Origin: Dechloromonas sp.
Lineage (GTDB): Bacteria > Pseudomonadota > Gammaproteobacteria > Burkholderiales > Rhodocyclaceae
NCBI GenBank assembly: GCA_013693915.1
Contig: CP059264.1
Span: forward strand, 3,303,549 to 3,311,857
DNA: 8,309 nucleotides
Reading direction: 5' to 3'
Shown: one piece after another, positions 1 to 6,153 of the stretch
Numbering within the stretch: the stretch's first letter is position 1
Layout of the letters: every line of letters begins with the position of its first letter
The notes under the pieces: generated by a model
Seen by the model: the letters and a program-made list of their open reading frames with translations, nothing else
Told to the model about the DNA's origin: nothing
The model's database searches: none
Position numbers and translations under genes: made by a program

Positions 1-474
1 TTCGAGTGGACCGTGGCAGCCGACGCAGACCGTCTGGTTCGGCACCGGATTGATCGAGCGCAACACCTCCCCGCCGCCAGGCTCCGCCACGAACCGGGTC
101 TCCGGCACGCCTGGACGGTCGACCCGGATCAGTCCGGGCAGTTGCTTGCCGAGGCTTTCCGGGCGCGAGGCAAAGCGGACCTCACCGCCCGGCGCCAGTA
201 TCATCACGTCGCTGATGCCCGGCAACTTCCCCATGCGCTCGACGATTTCATGCAGGCCGGGCACGTCCCGCTTGAGCATGGCATTTTCCAGGGCCACGCG
301 CAGCAGACGGTTGATCTGTTCCGATGTCGCCGCCCGCTCGCGCTGCAATTGGTCGCGATAGAGCGCGAGAAAAAGCAGCCCGAAGAGCAGCGACGCGCCA
401 CCGGCCACCAGCAGAACCCGGCGCAGCATGTACTGCCCGAGCGACGGCGAACTGCTCTTAGAGTTTGCTGGCAT
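1..474 (-). CDS. Membrane sensor protein with periplasmic heme-c (CxxCH) domain, N-terminal part
   Basis: This is the first 158 residues of a protein whose C-terminus lies beyond position 1. A short basic cytoplasmic tail is followed by one hydrophobic membrane segment at about residues 20-39. An amphipathic helix (about 40-80) and a small alpha/beta domain (about 85-148) come next and should be periplasmic. The domain ends with the sequence INPVPNQTVCVGCHGP, which holds a CxxCH heme-c motif at residues 150-154. This layout is known from periplasmic sensor regions of histidine kinases, diguanylate cyclases and chemoreceptors, where a HAMP and output domain follow; which output it has cannot be seen. 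The ATG at 474 is the first Met of the reading frame used, but its ribosome site is weak and Met16 is an alternative. It is co-directional with the reductase genes and 95 bases after the chaperone gene, so it may sense redox state or the acceptor. That role is inference. Confidence 0.72.
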   Translation of the reverse strand, partial: MPANSKSSSPSLGQYMLRRVLLVAGGASLLFGLLFLALYRDQLQRERAATSEQINRLLRVALENAMLKRDVPGLHEIVERMGKLPGISDVMILAPGGEVRFASRPESLGKQLPGLIRVDRPGVPETRFVAEPGGGEVLRSINPVPNQTVCVGCHGPLE

Positions 475-491
475 GATGTGAAAGCATAGCG

Positions 492-527
492 AAAAATGCC
501 GCCCGGCGCCCCGGACAATCGGGCGCC
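492..527 (-). terminator. Possible terminator or hairpin between chaperone gene and sensor gene
   Basis: A perfect 7-bp GC-only inverted repeat (505-511 with 521-527, 9-base loop) is followed on the minus strand by a run of five T at 496-492. Eight bases separate the stem from the T-run, which is long for a classic intrinsic terminator, so it may be only partly effective or simply a hairpin in a GC-rich gap. It lies after the chaperone gene and just before the sensor gene. Confidence 0.3.
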
Positions 528-569
528 GCCGCCAGCCCGCAGCGCGGCGGACTCCGCGGTATCCGTGAA

Positions 570-1287
570 CTACCAGCTCGGCCCCTGGACGCCCGGCATG
601 AAGCGAATGGGAGCGACTTCTGCCTTGTCGAGCGCCAGTTTCCGCCTGATCTTCTCGCCCGTCTGTTCGCGCGAAGGCAGCGGCAGGTCGTGAATCTCGC
701 CCAGCAGTTCCCGGAATCGCAGCAGCCAGACCCAGGTCAGCTCGGCCAATGCGGCATAGAACCGGGTGCCGCAGTGCGATGCTACCCGCTGCCCCCAGTC
801 CGGAAGCCAGTAGCCGATGTGCTCGTCAATGAAATTTGCCAGTTGTTCGGGGTCGACCGCGGCCGTGGCCAGAACCCGCCGCAGATACTGCAGTTGCAGC
901 ACCAGGTGGTCATCGAAGCGGCTGCGCCAGTCGCCGACCTGCCAGCCAGCCGCCGCGTAGATTTCACGCAGTTCGAACATCGGGCGCTCGCAGGCCAGAT
1001 GCTCGTCACTGAGCCAGACCGATTCGTACGGCGAGGCACCGCAACTGTTGTTCAGGTAGATTGCCGCATAGTCGGCCGCCAGTTCGTCCAGCGTCGGATC
1101 CTCGCGCAGCGCGGCTGCCATGTTCGCGAAGGCCGCTTCGCCGGCCTCGTCGGCGGCGGACAAGGCAAGCCCCCGGAAACGCCGCCGTCCGCAACGCCGC
1201 CAGCGTCTCCGCATCCAGTTCGCGGTCATGAAGGCGAATCAGCTGATCGAGATCCTCGACCAGCGCGTTGCGCAATTCAGCCTCCAT
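570..1287 (-). pseudogene. TorD/DmsD-family molybdoenzyme chaperone, interrupted by a +1 frameshift
   Basis: The gene encodes a TorD/NarJ-type chaperone, a cytoplasmic all-helical protein that binds the Tat signal of a DMSO-reductase-family enzyme and helps insert the molybdenum cofactor. The ATG at 1287 overlaps the stop of the iron-sulfur gene by 11 bases and has a good ribosome site (CAAGG). This frame gives MEAELRNALVEDLDQLIRL and continues to Phe37 (codon 1179-1177), then becomes nonsense. The family sequence resumes one base later as RGLALSAADEAGE and runs to a TAG at 570-572, including the Y-x3-Y and SPYESVW region expected of TorD. The total of 718 bases is 3 x 239 plus one, so one extra base at the CCGGGGG tract (1176-1170) explains the break; an intact product would be 238 residues. 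A gene caller would probably report only 570-1229. It could be a real mutation or a homopolymer read error. The DmsA-like enzyme just upstream is the obvious client. Confidence 0.8.
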
Positions 1288-1948
1288 CCACCTTGCCCTT
1301 GGGATGCGGAATGAAAGCAATCGACGGTCGCGTCAATTCCGGGTTGGCCATGTTCCTGACCTGCCTGACGGGTTTGTCATTGGGCCCGATCGCCTTGCTC
1401 TTGAGCACGCCCTGCCAGATTTCCTCGATCGGTCCGATGTCGAGCACGCGCATCATGCACGCCATCACGCAGTACGGCTTGCGCCCGGCTTCCAGCTCGT
1501 CGATGCACATGTTGCACTTCTTGATCACCTGCTCCTGCGGGTCCCATTGCGGTGCGCCATAGGGGCAGGCAACCTCGCACTTGCGGCAGCCGATGCACAG
1601 GGTCGAATCGATGTCGACCACGCCGTTGTCGGCGCGCTTCCAGATCGCGCCCGTCGGGCAGGTGGGGAGGCAGGCCGGTTCGCCGCAATGGTTGCACGAC
1701 ATGTTCACCTTGTAGGCGAACACCTCGGGAAAGCTGCCGCCCTCGATGTACATCACCCGCCGGAACCGCGGGCCGGGCGGAAGGCCATTCTTGTCCTTGC
1801 AGGCAATCTCGCAGGCGCGGCAGCCGATGCAATCGACGTTGTGATGGATGAAGCCGAACTGCTTGGCCGGCTTCACCGGTTCGTAGGTTTGCGCCACCTT
1901 GCGGCGGATGGCCTGTTCAAGCTCCTGCTTGTCGATTTTAGTGACCAT
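1277..1948 (-). CDS. DmsB/NrfC-like iron-sulfur electron-transfer subunit (four [4Fe-4S])
   Basis: This 223-residue protein should pass electrons by a chain of four [4Fe-4S] clusters to the catalytic subunit. All 16 ligand cysteines are visible: 40/43/46/50, 85/88/93/97, 118/121/124/128 and 145/148/160/164, in the order C-x2-C-x2-C-x3-C, C-x2-C-x4-C-x3-C, C-x2-C-x2-C-x3-C and C-x2-C-x11-C-x3-C typical of DmsB, NrfC and PhsB. There is no signal peptide; such subunits are normally carried across the membrane by their Tat-bearing partner. About 35 residues precede the first cluster and about 55 follow the last. The ATG at 1948 was chosen over upstream in-frame Mets because it has a GAGG ribosome site and sits 7 bases after the stop of the catalytic gene. 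The gene overlaps the chaperone gene by 11 bases. The family is clear; the natural substrate of the complex is not. Confidence 0.93.
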   Translation of the reverse strand: MVTKIDKQELEQAIRRKVAQTYEPVKPAKQFGFIHHNVDCIGCRACEIACKDKNGLPPGPRFRRVMYIEGGSFPEVFAYKVNMSCNHCGEPACLPTCPTGAIWKRADNGVVDIDSTLCIGCRKCEVACPYGAPQWDPQEQVIKKCNMCIDELEAGRKPYCVMACMMRVLDIGPIEEIWQGVLKSKAIGPNDKPVRQVRNMANPELTRPSIAFIPHPKGKVDGG

Positions 1949-1955
1949 GATCGCC

Positions 1956-4529
1956 TCACTTGTCCCTGCGGAAGACTGCCGACCGCGAAGTTGCCTCAAT
2001 ATCCCAGCCCGGCCGGTGTTCGAGCTGTGTCTTCCTCAGGTCGACGAGAATGGTGTTGTAAGCAAAGGCGCCAGCCGGGCTGGGCTCGTCCAGTGTCAGG
2101 AAATCGGGGTTGCCGGCGCGGTCGGTACCGTCCTTGGCCAGGTCCATCCAGGCGCCTTCATAGAGCACGACGACATTCGGCATGCAGCGCTCGGTCACGT
2201 AGGCAGGAACGACCACCTTGCCGCGCTCGTTCCACACCTCGACGATGTCGCCGGTCCTGATGCCCAGCCGTGCGGCGTCCTTCGCGTTGATCGTCACTTC
2301 CTGCTGGTAGGTTTCGCGCAGCCAGGGAATGTTGTGGAAGATCGAGTGGGTGCGCCAGCGCGGATGCGGGGTAACCATGTGGAAGGGAAACTTCTTCGCC
2401 TTCTCGTGATTGAGCGACTCGAAGGGCTCGACCCACTTCGGGATGTAGGGAATCTCGTAGCCGTATTGGGTTTTCGTCCAGTCCTTCACGCTGGCGAGAT
2501 AGCCCGAGAGGATCTCGATCTTGCCCGACTGCGTTTCGAAGGGAACACCCGTTTCGATCTGCTCGCTGAATGCGACGAGCGGCTTGGCGAGAACGAACTT
2601 GTAAACGCCATGCTTCTTGAAGGTTTCCCAGGACATGGTAACGCCCTGATGGTGCTGCACCTTGTTCTTCCACCAGTCGGTCAGATAGGCTTCGTCGGTC
2701 GCGTCGTTGTTCTGGAAGTAGTCGCGTTGTGCTTTCGGGTTGTAGCGCTTGCCGAAATCCGTGACCGTCGGGTCGATCTGCTCGATCCGGTAGGCCAGTT
2801 CGGTGAACACCTGGAAGTCGGTCTTCGATTCGCCGAGCGGCTCGATGACCTTGGGCCGGTGGATGTAATAGTGGCCCTTGTACCAGGGCAGGGCCACATC
2901 ATGGCGCTCGAAGTGGGTGGCGATCGGAAAGAGCACGTCGGCCCACAGCGCCGAGGGCGTGATGGTGGAGTCCATGCAGACCACCAGCTCGAGCTTCCTG
3001 ATCGCCTCGATTTCCTTGTTTACATTGGTCAACTGGTTGAACCAGTCGGAGCCGTGCCAGAAGATCGCCTTGATGTTGGGAATCTTGCCGTCGAGTTCGT
3101 CGCTCCTCGGCCAGCAGCCCACCTCCTCGCGCCTGACGTTGGGGTAGTTGAGGACGCAGTGCGCCCAGCGGTCGGACTTGATCGAGGCGAACCAGACGTT
3201 GGCGTATTCGTCGTAAGGATAGGCGACCGCTTCGGCATGCCAGCCCTTGCCGACTCCTTCGGCGCAGCCGCCGAGGATGCCGATGTTGCCGGTCATCGCC
3301 TGCAACGCCGCCGCCATCCGGTTGTACTGCTCGCCGTAGCTGGCGCGACCCGGCGACCAGCTCGCCTTGAGCGCGGCGGGCTTGGTCGTGGCGTACATTT
3401 CGGCCAGTTTCTTGATGTCGACCGCAGCAACCCCGCAGATCTTCTCGGCCCATTCCGGGGTCTTCGCAATGCCGTCGTTCTTGCCGAGAATGTAGTCCTT
3501 GAAGTTCTCCTTGTCGGCGAATTCCTTCGGCGTCGTGCCGGCATCCATGCCCTGGCAGAACTTGTCGATGAACTTCTGGTCCTGCCAGTTGTTGACGAAG
3601 ATGTGGTGGGCCATGCCGGCGAGCATCGCGGCATCGGTATTGGGCTTGATCGGAATCCACCAGGCGTCGTAGCTCGCCGCCGAATCGGTGTATTGCGGGT
3701 CGACGACGACGAACTTGCAGCCGCGCTGCTTTGCCAGGCGCATGTAGTAGAAGGTGTTGCCGCCGTGGAAGGTGTAGGCCGGGTTCCAGCCCCACATGAT
3801 GATCAGCTTGGAATGCGCGAAGGCGTCGTCCTCGTTGCCGTCGGTGATGGTGCCGAAGGTCATCCGCGAGCTGAAGGTCGTGCCCTGATAGCTCGGCACC
3901 GACCAGGAATTGGTGCGGCAGCCGAACATGCCGAGGAAGCGGGCGAGCAGCCCCTCGATCTGGTCCGACTTGTGCAGCACGCCGTAGGAGGTGCCGGCAT
4001 AGGCCTGGTCTAGGATGGCCGTCGGGCCGTACTTCTGCTTCAGTTCGACCATCTTTTTCGCGACATGGTCGAGGGCCTCGTCCCACGAAACCCGCTTGAA
4101 CTTGCCCTCGCCGCGCTCGCCGACACGCATCATCGGGTAGAGCAGGCGCTCCGGCGAATAGAGGCGGGCGCGATAGGAGCGGCCGCGCAGGCAGGCGCGC
4201 AGTTGCGGAACCTGCTCGGTATCGAGGCCGATCTTGCCGCCCTCCTGGTAGCGCCCGTCGTCGGTGGAGAGGCGGACGATGACGTCACCCTTCTTGTGGG
4301 CGACGAGCATGTGGCGCGAGCCGCAATTGTGGTCGCAGGAGGTGACGACCGTCGTCAGGTCGTCATCGCGCGGATATGGCGCGTAAGGAAATGCCCGGGC
4401 CTCCTGCTTGCCCGCGCCGAGTTCGACCAGGCCGCTGGTGGTGGCGACCGCGGCACCGGCGCCGACAGTCTTGAGGAAGCTGCGGCGCCGGGGGTTGAGG
4501 ATGTCCAGCCAGTTGCGTTTCGTATCCAT
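1956..4529 (-). CDS. Tat-exported DMSO-reductase-family molybdopterin oxidoreductase, catalytic subunit (DmsA-like)
   Basis: The 857-residue catalytic subunit binds bis-MGD molybdenum and should act in the periplasm. A twin-arginine signal (RRRSFLK, residues 14-20, then a hydrophobic stretch to about 34) opens the protein. The N-terminal cluster site reads C65-x3-C69-x3-H73 and C113 in RACLRGRS, so a His stands where DmsA has its third Cys. Further DmsA-like blocks follow: YPMMRVGERGEGKF (131-144), WGWNPAYTF (246-254), VVVDPQYTD (274-282), and a C-terminal MoCo domain with HPRWRTHS and GDIVEVWNERG. Mental alignment with E. coli DmsA places Ser213 at its Mo-ligating Ser, which argues against Cys- or Asp-ligated types. 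The ATG at 4529 has AAGGA upstream, overlapping the stop of the cytochrome gene; the gap is 9 bases. DMSO, TMAO, selenate or another oxyanion are all possible acceptors; sequence alone does not choose. Length is normal for the family. Confidence 0.92.
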   Translation of the reverse strand: MDTKRNWLDILNPRRRSFLKTVGAGAAVATTSGLVELGAGKQEARAFPYAPYPRDDDLTTVVTSCDHNCGSRHMLVAHKKGDVIVRLSTDDGRYQEGGKIGLDTEQVPQLRACLRGRSYRARLYSPERLLYPMMRVGERGEGKFKRVSWDEALDHVAKKMVELKQKYGPTAILDQAYAGTSYGVLHKSDQIEGLLARFLGMFGCRTNSWSVPSYQGTTFSSRMTFGTITDGNEDDAFAHSKLIIMWGWNPAYTFHGGNTFYYMRLAKQRGCKFVVVDPQYTDSAASYDAWWIPIKPNTDAAMLAGMAHHIFVNNWQDQKFIDKFCQGMDAGTTPKEFADKENFKDYILGKNDGIAKTPEWAEKICGVAAVDIKKLAEMYATTKPAALKASWSPGRASYGEQYNRMAAALQAMTGNIGILGGCAEGVGKGWHAEAVAYPYDEYANVWFASIKSDRWAHCVLNYPNVRREEVGCWPRSDELDGKIPNIKAIFWHGSDWFNQLTNVNKEIEAIRKLELVVCMDSTITPSALWADVLFPIATHFERHDVALPWYKGHYYIHRPKVIEPLGESKTDFQVFTELAYRIEQIDPTVTDFGKRYNPKAQRDYFQNNDATDEAYLTDWWKNKVQHHQGVTMSWETFKKHGVYKFVLAKPLVAFSEQIETGVPFETQSGKIEILSGYLASVKDWTKTQYGYEIPYIPKWVEPFESLNHEKAKKFPFHMVTPHPRWRTHSIFHNIPWLRETYQQEVTINAKDAARLGIRTGDIVEVWNERGKVVVPAYVTERCMPNVVVLYEGAWMDLAKDGTDRAGNPDFLTLDEPSPAGAFAYNTILVDLRKTQLEHRPGWDIEATSRSAVFRRDK

Positions 4530-4538
4530 GATTCGTCC

Positions 4539-5402
4539 TTATTGCTTGGGCTGGTTGCCACTGGTCGGCAAGGCAAAGCGGGCTTCGCTGGCAACCGGCC
4601 GGTTCTTCGCCCAATCGGGCACCTCAGGCGCCATGCCCTCCCACGGATGGCGCGGATAGGGGTACTCGATCCGGTACCAGGACCGGCCGCCGTGGCAACC
4701 GTAGCAGACATCGGCATTTTTCTGGCCGGCGGCCTCGATCGCCTCGGCCTTGAGGTAGGTGACCTGGTGGCGGTTGGTGCGTATGGCAGCGTGACAGGTC
4801 AGGCAGGAGTCGCCGAACATTTCCTTGCTTTCCGGCCAGGGACCGGGCAAACCCATGACAGCGGCGTTCATCGGAGCATGGCACTTGAGGCAGGTCGTTT
4901 CGGTGTTGACCGTCTTGCGCAGCGTGAATCCGTTATCGGTCTGCGGCGTACCCGTCGCCGAAGTACCCTGCGCTTCGTCACGCGGGTCGCTTCCCTGGTG
5001 ACATGTGTTGCAACTGAGATTCATCAACTCCTTGGCCATTCCGGTCACCAGATGGCGACGGTGGAAGGTGTCCTGCTCTCCGGTGTAAGTACTTAGTTGC
5101 TGATACCAGGCCTTGCTGTTACTGGCCTTGACACCTGCCGGCGAGGTTTCCCGAACCTTGTCGTCGAGCACTTCGCGGTGACAGGCGAGGCATTGCTCGT
5201 CTGTCGCGGTTTCAATGGCTGGCCGGAAGTGGATGGGATCGTAAGTGGCGCGCAGCAGATTCTTGCCCGCGGCCGGGGCTGGCTGCTCGACAACGGCGGG
5301 AGCGGCGGCAGGCTTGGCGCCCTGCCGGCCAATGTACCAGCCGCCGACAGCCAGGACCGCCACGGCGAGAGCGATGATGATACCGGTCTTGGCGCTTTTC
5401 AT
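4539..5402 (-). CDS. Membrane-anchored pentaheme cytochrome c
   Basis: This 287-residue protein has one N-terminal hydrophobic segment (about residues 7-25) that reads as an uncleaved anchor or signal. An Ala/Pro-rich linker (28-46) and a periplasmic domain with five CxxCH heme-c sites follow: CLACH 71, CNTCH 131, CLKCH 171, CLTCH 200 and CYGCH 233. The C-terminus has an aromatic patch (SWYRIEYPYPRHPWEGM, 241-257). The likely role is to carry electrons from the quinone pool or another donor to the molybdoenzyme encoded 9 bases downstream. TorC is also a pentaheme partner of a molybdoenzyme, but the NapC/TorC N-terminal heme signature is not seen here, so I do not call it TorC. The start ATG overlaps the stop of the preceding small gene (ATGA), indicating coupled translation. 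Heme count and export are seen directly; the partner is inferred from the operon. Confidence 0.9.
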   Translation of the reverse strand: MKSAKTGIIIALAVAVLAVGGWYIGRQGAKPAAAPAVVEQPAPAAGKNLLRATYDPIHFRPAIETATDEQCLACHREVLDDKVRETSPAGVKASNSKAWYQQLSTYTGEQDTFHRRHLVTGMAKELMNLSCNTCHQGSDPRDEAQGTSATGTPQTDNGFTLRKTVNTETTCLKCHAPMNAAVMGLPGPWPESKEMFGDSCLTCHAAIRTNRHQVTYLKAEAIEAAGQKNADVCYGCHGGRSWYRIEYPYPRHPWEGMAPEVPDWAKNRPVASEARFALPTSGNQPKQ

Positions 5403-5704
5403 GATCCATCCTTGCGCGCCGCATCGGCATGGAGTCCGCGAATGTCATAGCGGCCCGTGAGATTCGGATGGATGAACGGGGTATACCAGGCACCCTGATA
5501 CTTCAGGAAGTCGATACCCGTCGGCGGCGGCGTGATGCCCCTCATGGCCCGCGCCTGCCATTCGGGTGTCTGTTCGAACACGGTGATTACCGGTGCATCG
5601 GCCGGGCGCTGATAAGGCGCCAGCCCAGCGACGAACACGGGAGCCTCGGCAAGTACGTTGGCGCCAGCTAGCAGCGGACCCAGCAAGAGCATCAGTCTCT
5701 TCAT
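5399..5704 (-). CDS. Small exported protein of unknown function, coupled to the pentaheme cytochrome
   Basis: This encodes 101 residues. Residues 1-19 look like a cleavable signal peptide (MKRLMLLLGPLLAGANVLA, cut before EAP), leaving about 82 residues in the periplasm. The mature part has no Cys and no CxxCH, so it binds no heme c by itself. It is rich in Pro and aromatic residues, with stretches such as GLAPYQRPADAPVI, GITPPPTGIDFLKYQG and AWYTPFIHPNLTGRYDIRG. I do not recognise the family. Its stop codon overlaps the cytochrome start by 4 bases (ATGA), so the two products are probably made in step, and it may be a cytochrome or reductase accessory subunit. The ribosome site before the ATG at 5704 is weak. 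It is separated from the preceding Gly-Met-X gene by 70 bases that hold a terminator-like hairpin. Confidence 0.82.
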   Translation of the reverse strand: MKRLMLLLGPLLAGANVLAEAPVFVAGLAPYQRPADAPVITVFEQTPEWQARAMRGITPPPTGIDFLKYQGAWYTPFIHPNLTGRYDIRGLHADAARKDGS

Positions 5705-5731
5705 TTTGTCATTACGCCGTTGGTGAATCGG

Positions 5732-5758
5732 AAAAGGGGCAGGCACCCGGCCCGCCCC
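5732..5758 (-). terminator. Intrinsic terminator or attenuator after the Gly-Met-X gene
   Basis: On the minus strand a 9-bp stem (5758-5750 GGGGCGGGC with 5744-5736 GCCTGCCCC, one G-U pair) with a 5-base loop is followed directly by TTTT (5735-5732). It starts 17 bases after the Gly-Met-X stop codon and ends 28 bases before the next start codon. No separate promoter is obvious in the 70-base gap, so it probably lets only part of the transcripts continue into the reductase genes. Confidence 0.65.
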
Positions 5759-5774
5759 ATTCGCGTGAAAGCGA

Positions 5775-6050
5775 TTACTTCTTCTTGCCTTCCATGCCTT
5801 GCATGCCGGACATGCCCTTCTGACCTTCCATGCCCTGCATTCCGGACATGCCCTTCTGGCCTTCCATGCCCTGCATGCCGGACATCCCTTCCTGCTTGGC
5901 CTTCTTGTCCTTCTGGCCTTCCATGCCCTGCATGCCGGACATGCCCTTCTGGCCTTCCATCCCTGACATGCCCTTCTGGTCAGCTGCATAGACGTTGGTG
6001 GCAACGAGGGAAGCGATGGCGAGGGCAGCAACAGTCGACAGTTTCTTCAT
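5775..6050 (-). CDS. Small exported Gly-Met-X repeat protein (methionine-rich)
   Basis: This encodes 91 residues. A signal peptide (MKKLSTVAALAIASLVATNVYA, cut after residue 22) is followed by a mature chain of about 69 residues. From residue 27 the chain is a series of triplets with Gly first: GMS GME GQK, GMS GMQ GME GQK, a 7-residue break (DKKAKQE, 48-54), then three more 12-residue units ending GKKK. Fourteen Met occur in the mature part, all in MxxM spacing; there is no Cys, His or aromatic residue in the repeats. MxxM series can bind Cu(I), and the strict Gly-X-Y period recalls collagen-like or polyglycine-II chains; either role is inference. Small signal-bearing proteins with Met/Lys/Asp pentapeptide repeats (MXKDX type) are known, but this period is different. 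The ATG at 6050 has a strong AGAGAGG ribosome site; the longer upstream frame has no such support. It is the first gene behind a predicted anaerobic promoter. Confidence 0.85.
   Translation of the reverse strand: MKKLSTVAALAIASLVATNVYAADQKGMSGMEGQKGMSGMQGMEGQKDKKAKQEGMSGMQGMEGQKGMSGMQGMEGQKGMSGMQGMEGKKK
5787..5972 (-). repeat. Tandem 36-base coding repeats (12-residue unit GMSGMQGMEGQK)
   Basis: The DNA coding residues 27-88 of the Gly-Met-X protein is built of near-identical 36-base units. Four are full or nearly full units (the last ends GKK instead of GQK) and one is short, lacking the MQG triplet. A 21-base insert coding DKKAKQE separates the first two units from the last three. The high identity suggests recent expansion and makes copy number likely to vary between strains. 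Confidence 0.85.
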
Positions 6051-6097
6051 GAAATACCTCTCTTGTATGGATTTGTCGTCTCCGCCGATGCAGCAGA

Positions 6098-6125
6098 AAC
6101 GGCCCGGGCACCTGCCCGGACCGTT
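6098..6125 (-). terminator. Strong hairpin in the predicted leader of the Gly-Met-X gene
   Basis: On the minus strand a 12-bp stem (6125-6114 with 6109-6098, one G-U pair, 4-base loop AGGT) is followed by only three T and then C. It lies downstream of the predicted promoter and about 48 bases before the start codon. It could be a terminator for readthrough from the nir genes, an attenuator, or an RNA-stabilising leader element. The short T-run makes a full terminator uncertain. Confidence 0.45.
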
Positions 6126-6153
6126 ATTCCAAGCACTTGCCGTGCCAAAGGCC

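Noticed and set aside
1899..4013. Open frame of 704 codons on the plus strand
   Set aside because: It lies wholly opposite the molybdoenzyme and iron-sulfur genes, whose motifs are unmistakable; long antisense frames are common in GC-rich DNA and this one shows no recognisable domain.
4539..5402. Calling the pentaheme cytochrome TorC or NapC
   Set aside because: Heme number fits TorC, but the NapC-like N-terminal heme signature is not seen and the partner has a DmsB-like subunit, unlike TorA.
5787..5972. CRISPR-like array
   Set aside because: The 36-base period is a coding tandem repeat with no unique spacers between units.
5720..6052. Cys/Pro-rich open frames opposite and in other frames of the Gly-Met-X gene
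   Set aside because: They are shadows of the 36-base repeats; only the minus frame has a signal peptide, a strong ribosome site and a sensible product.
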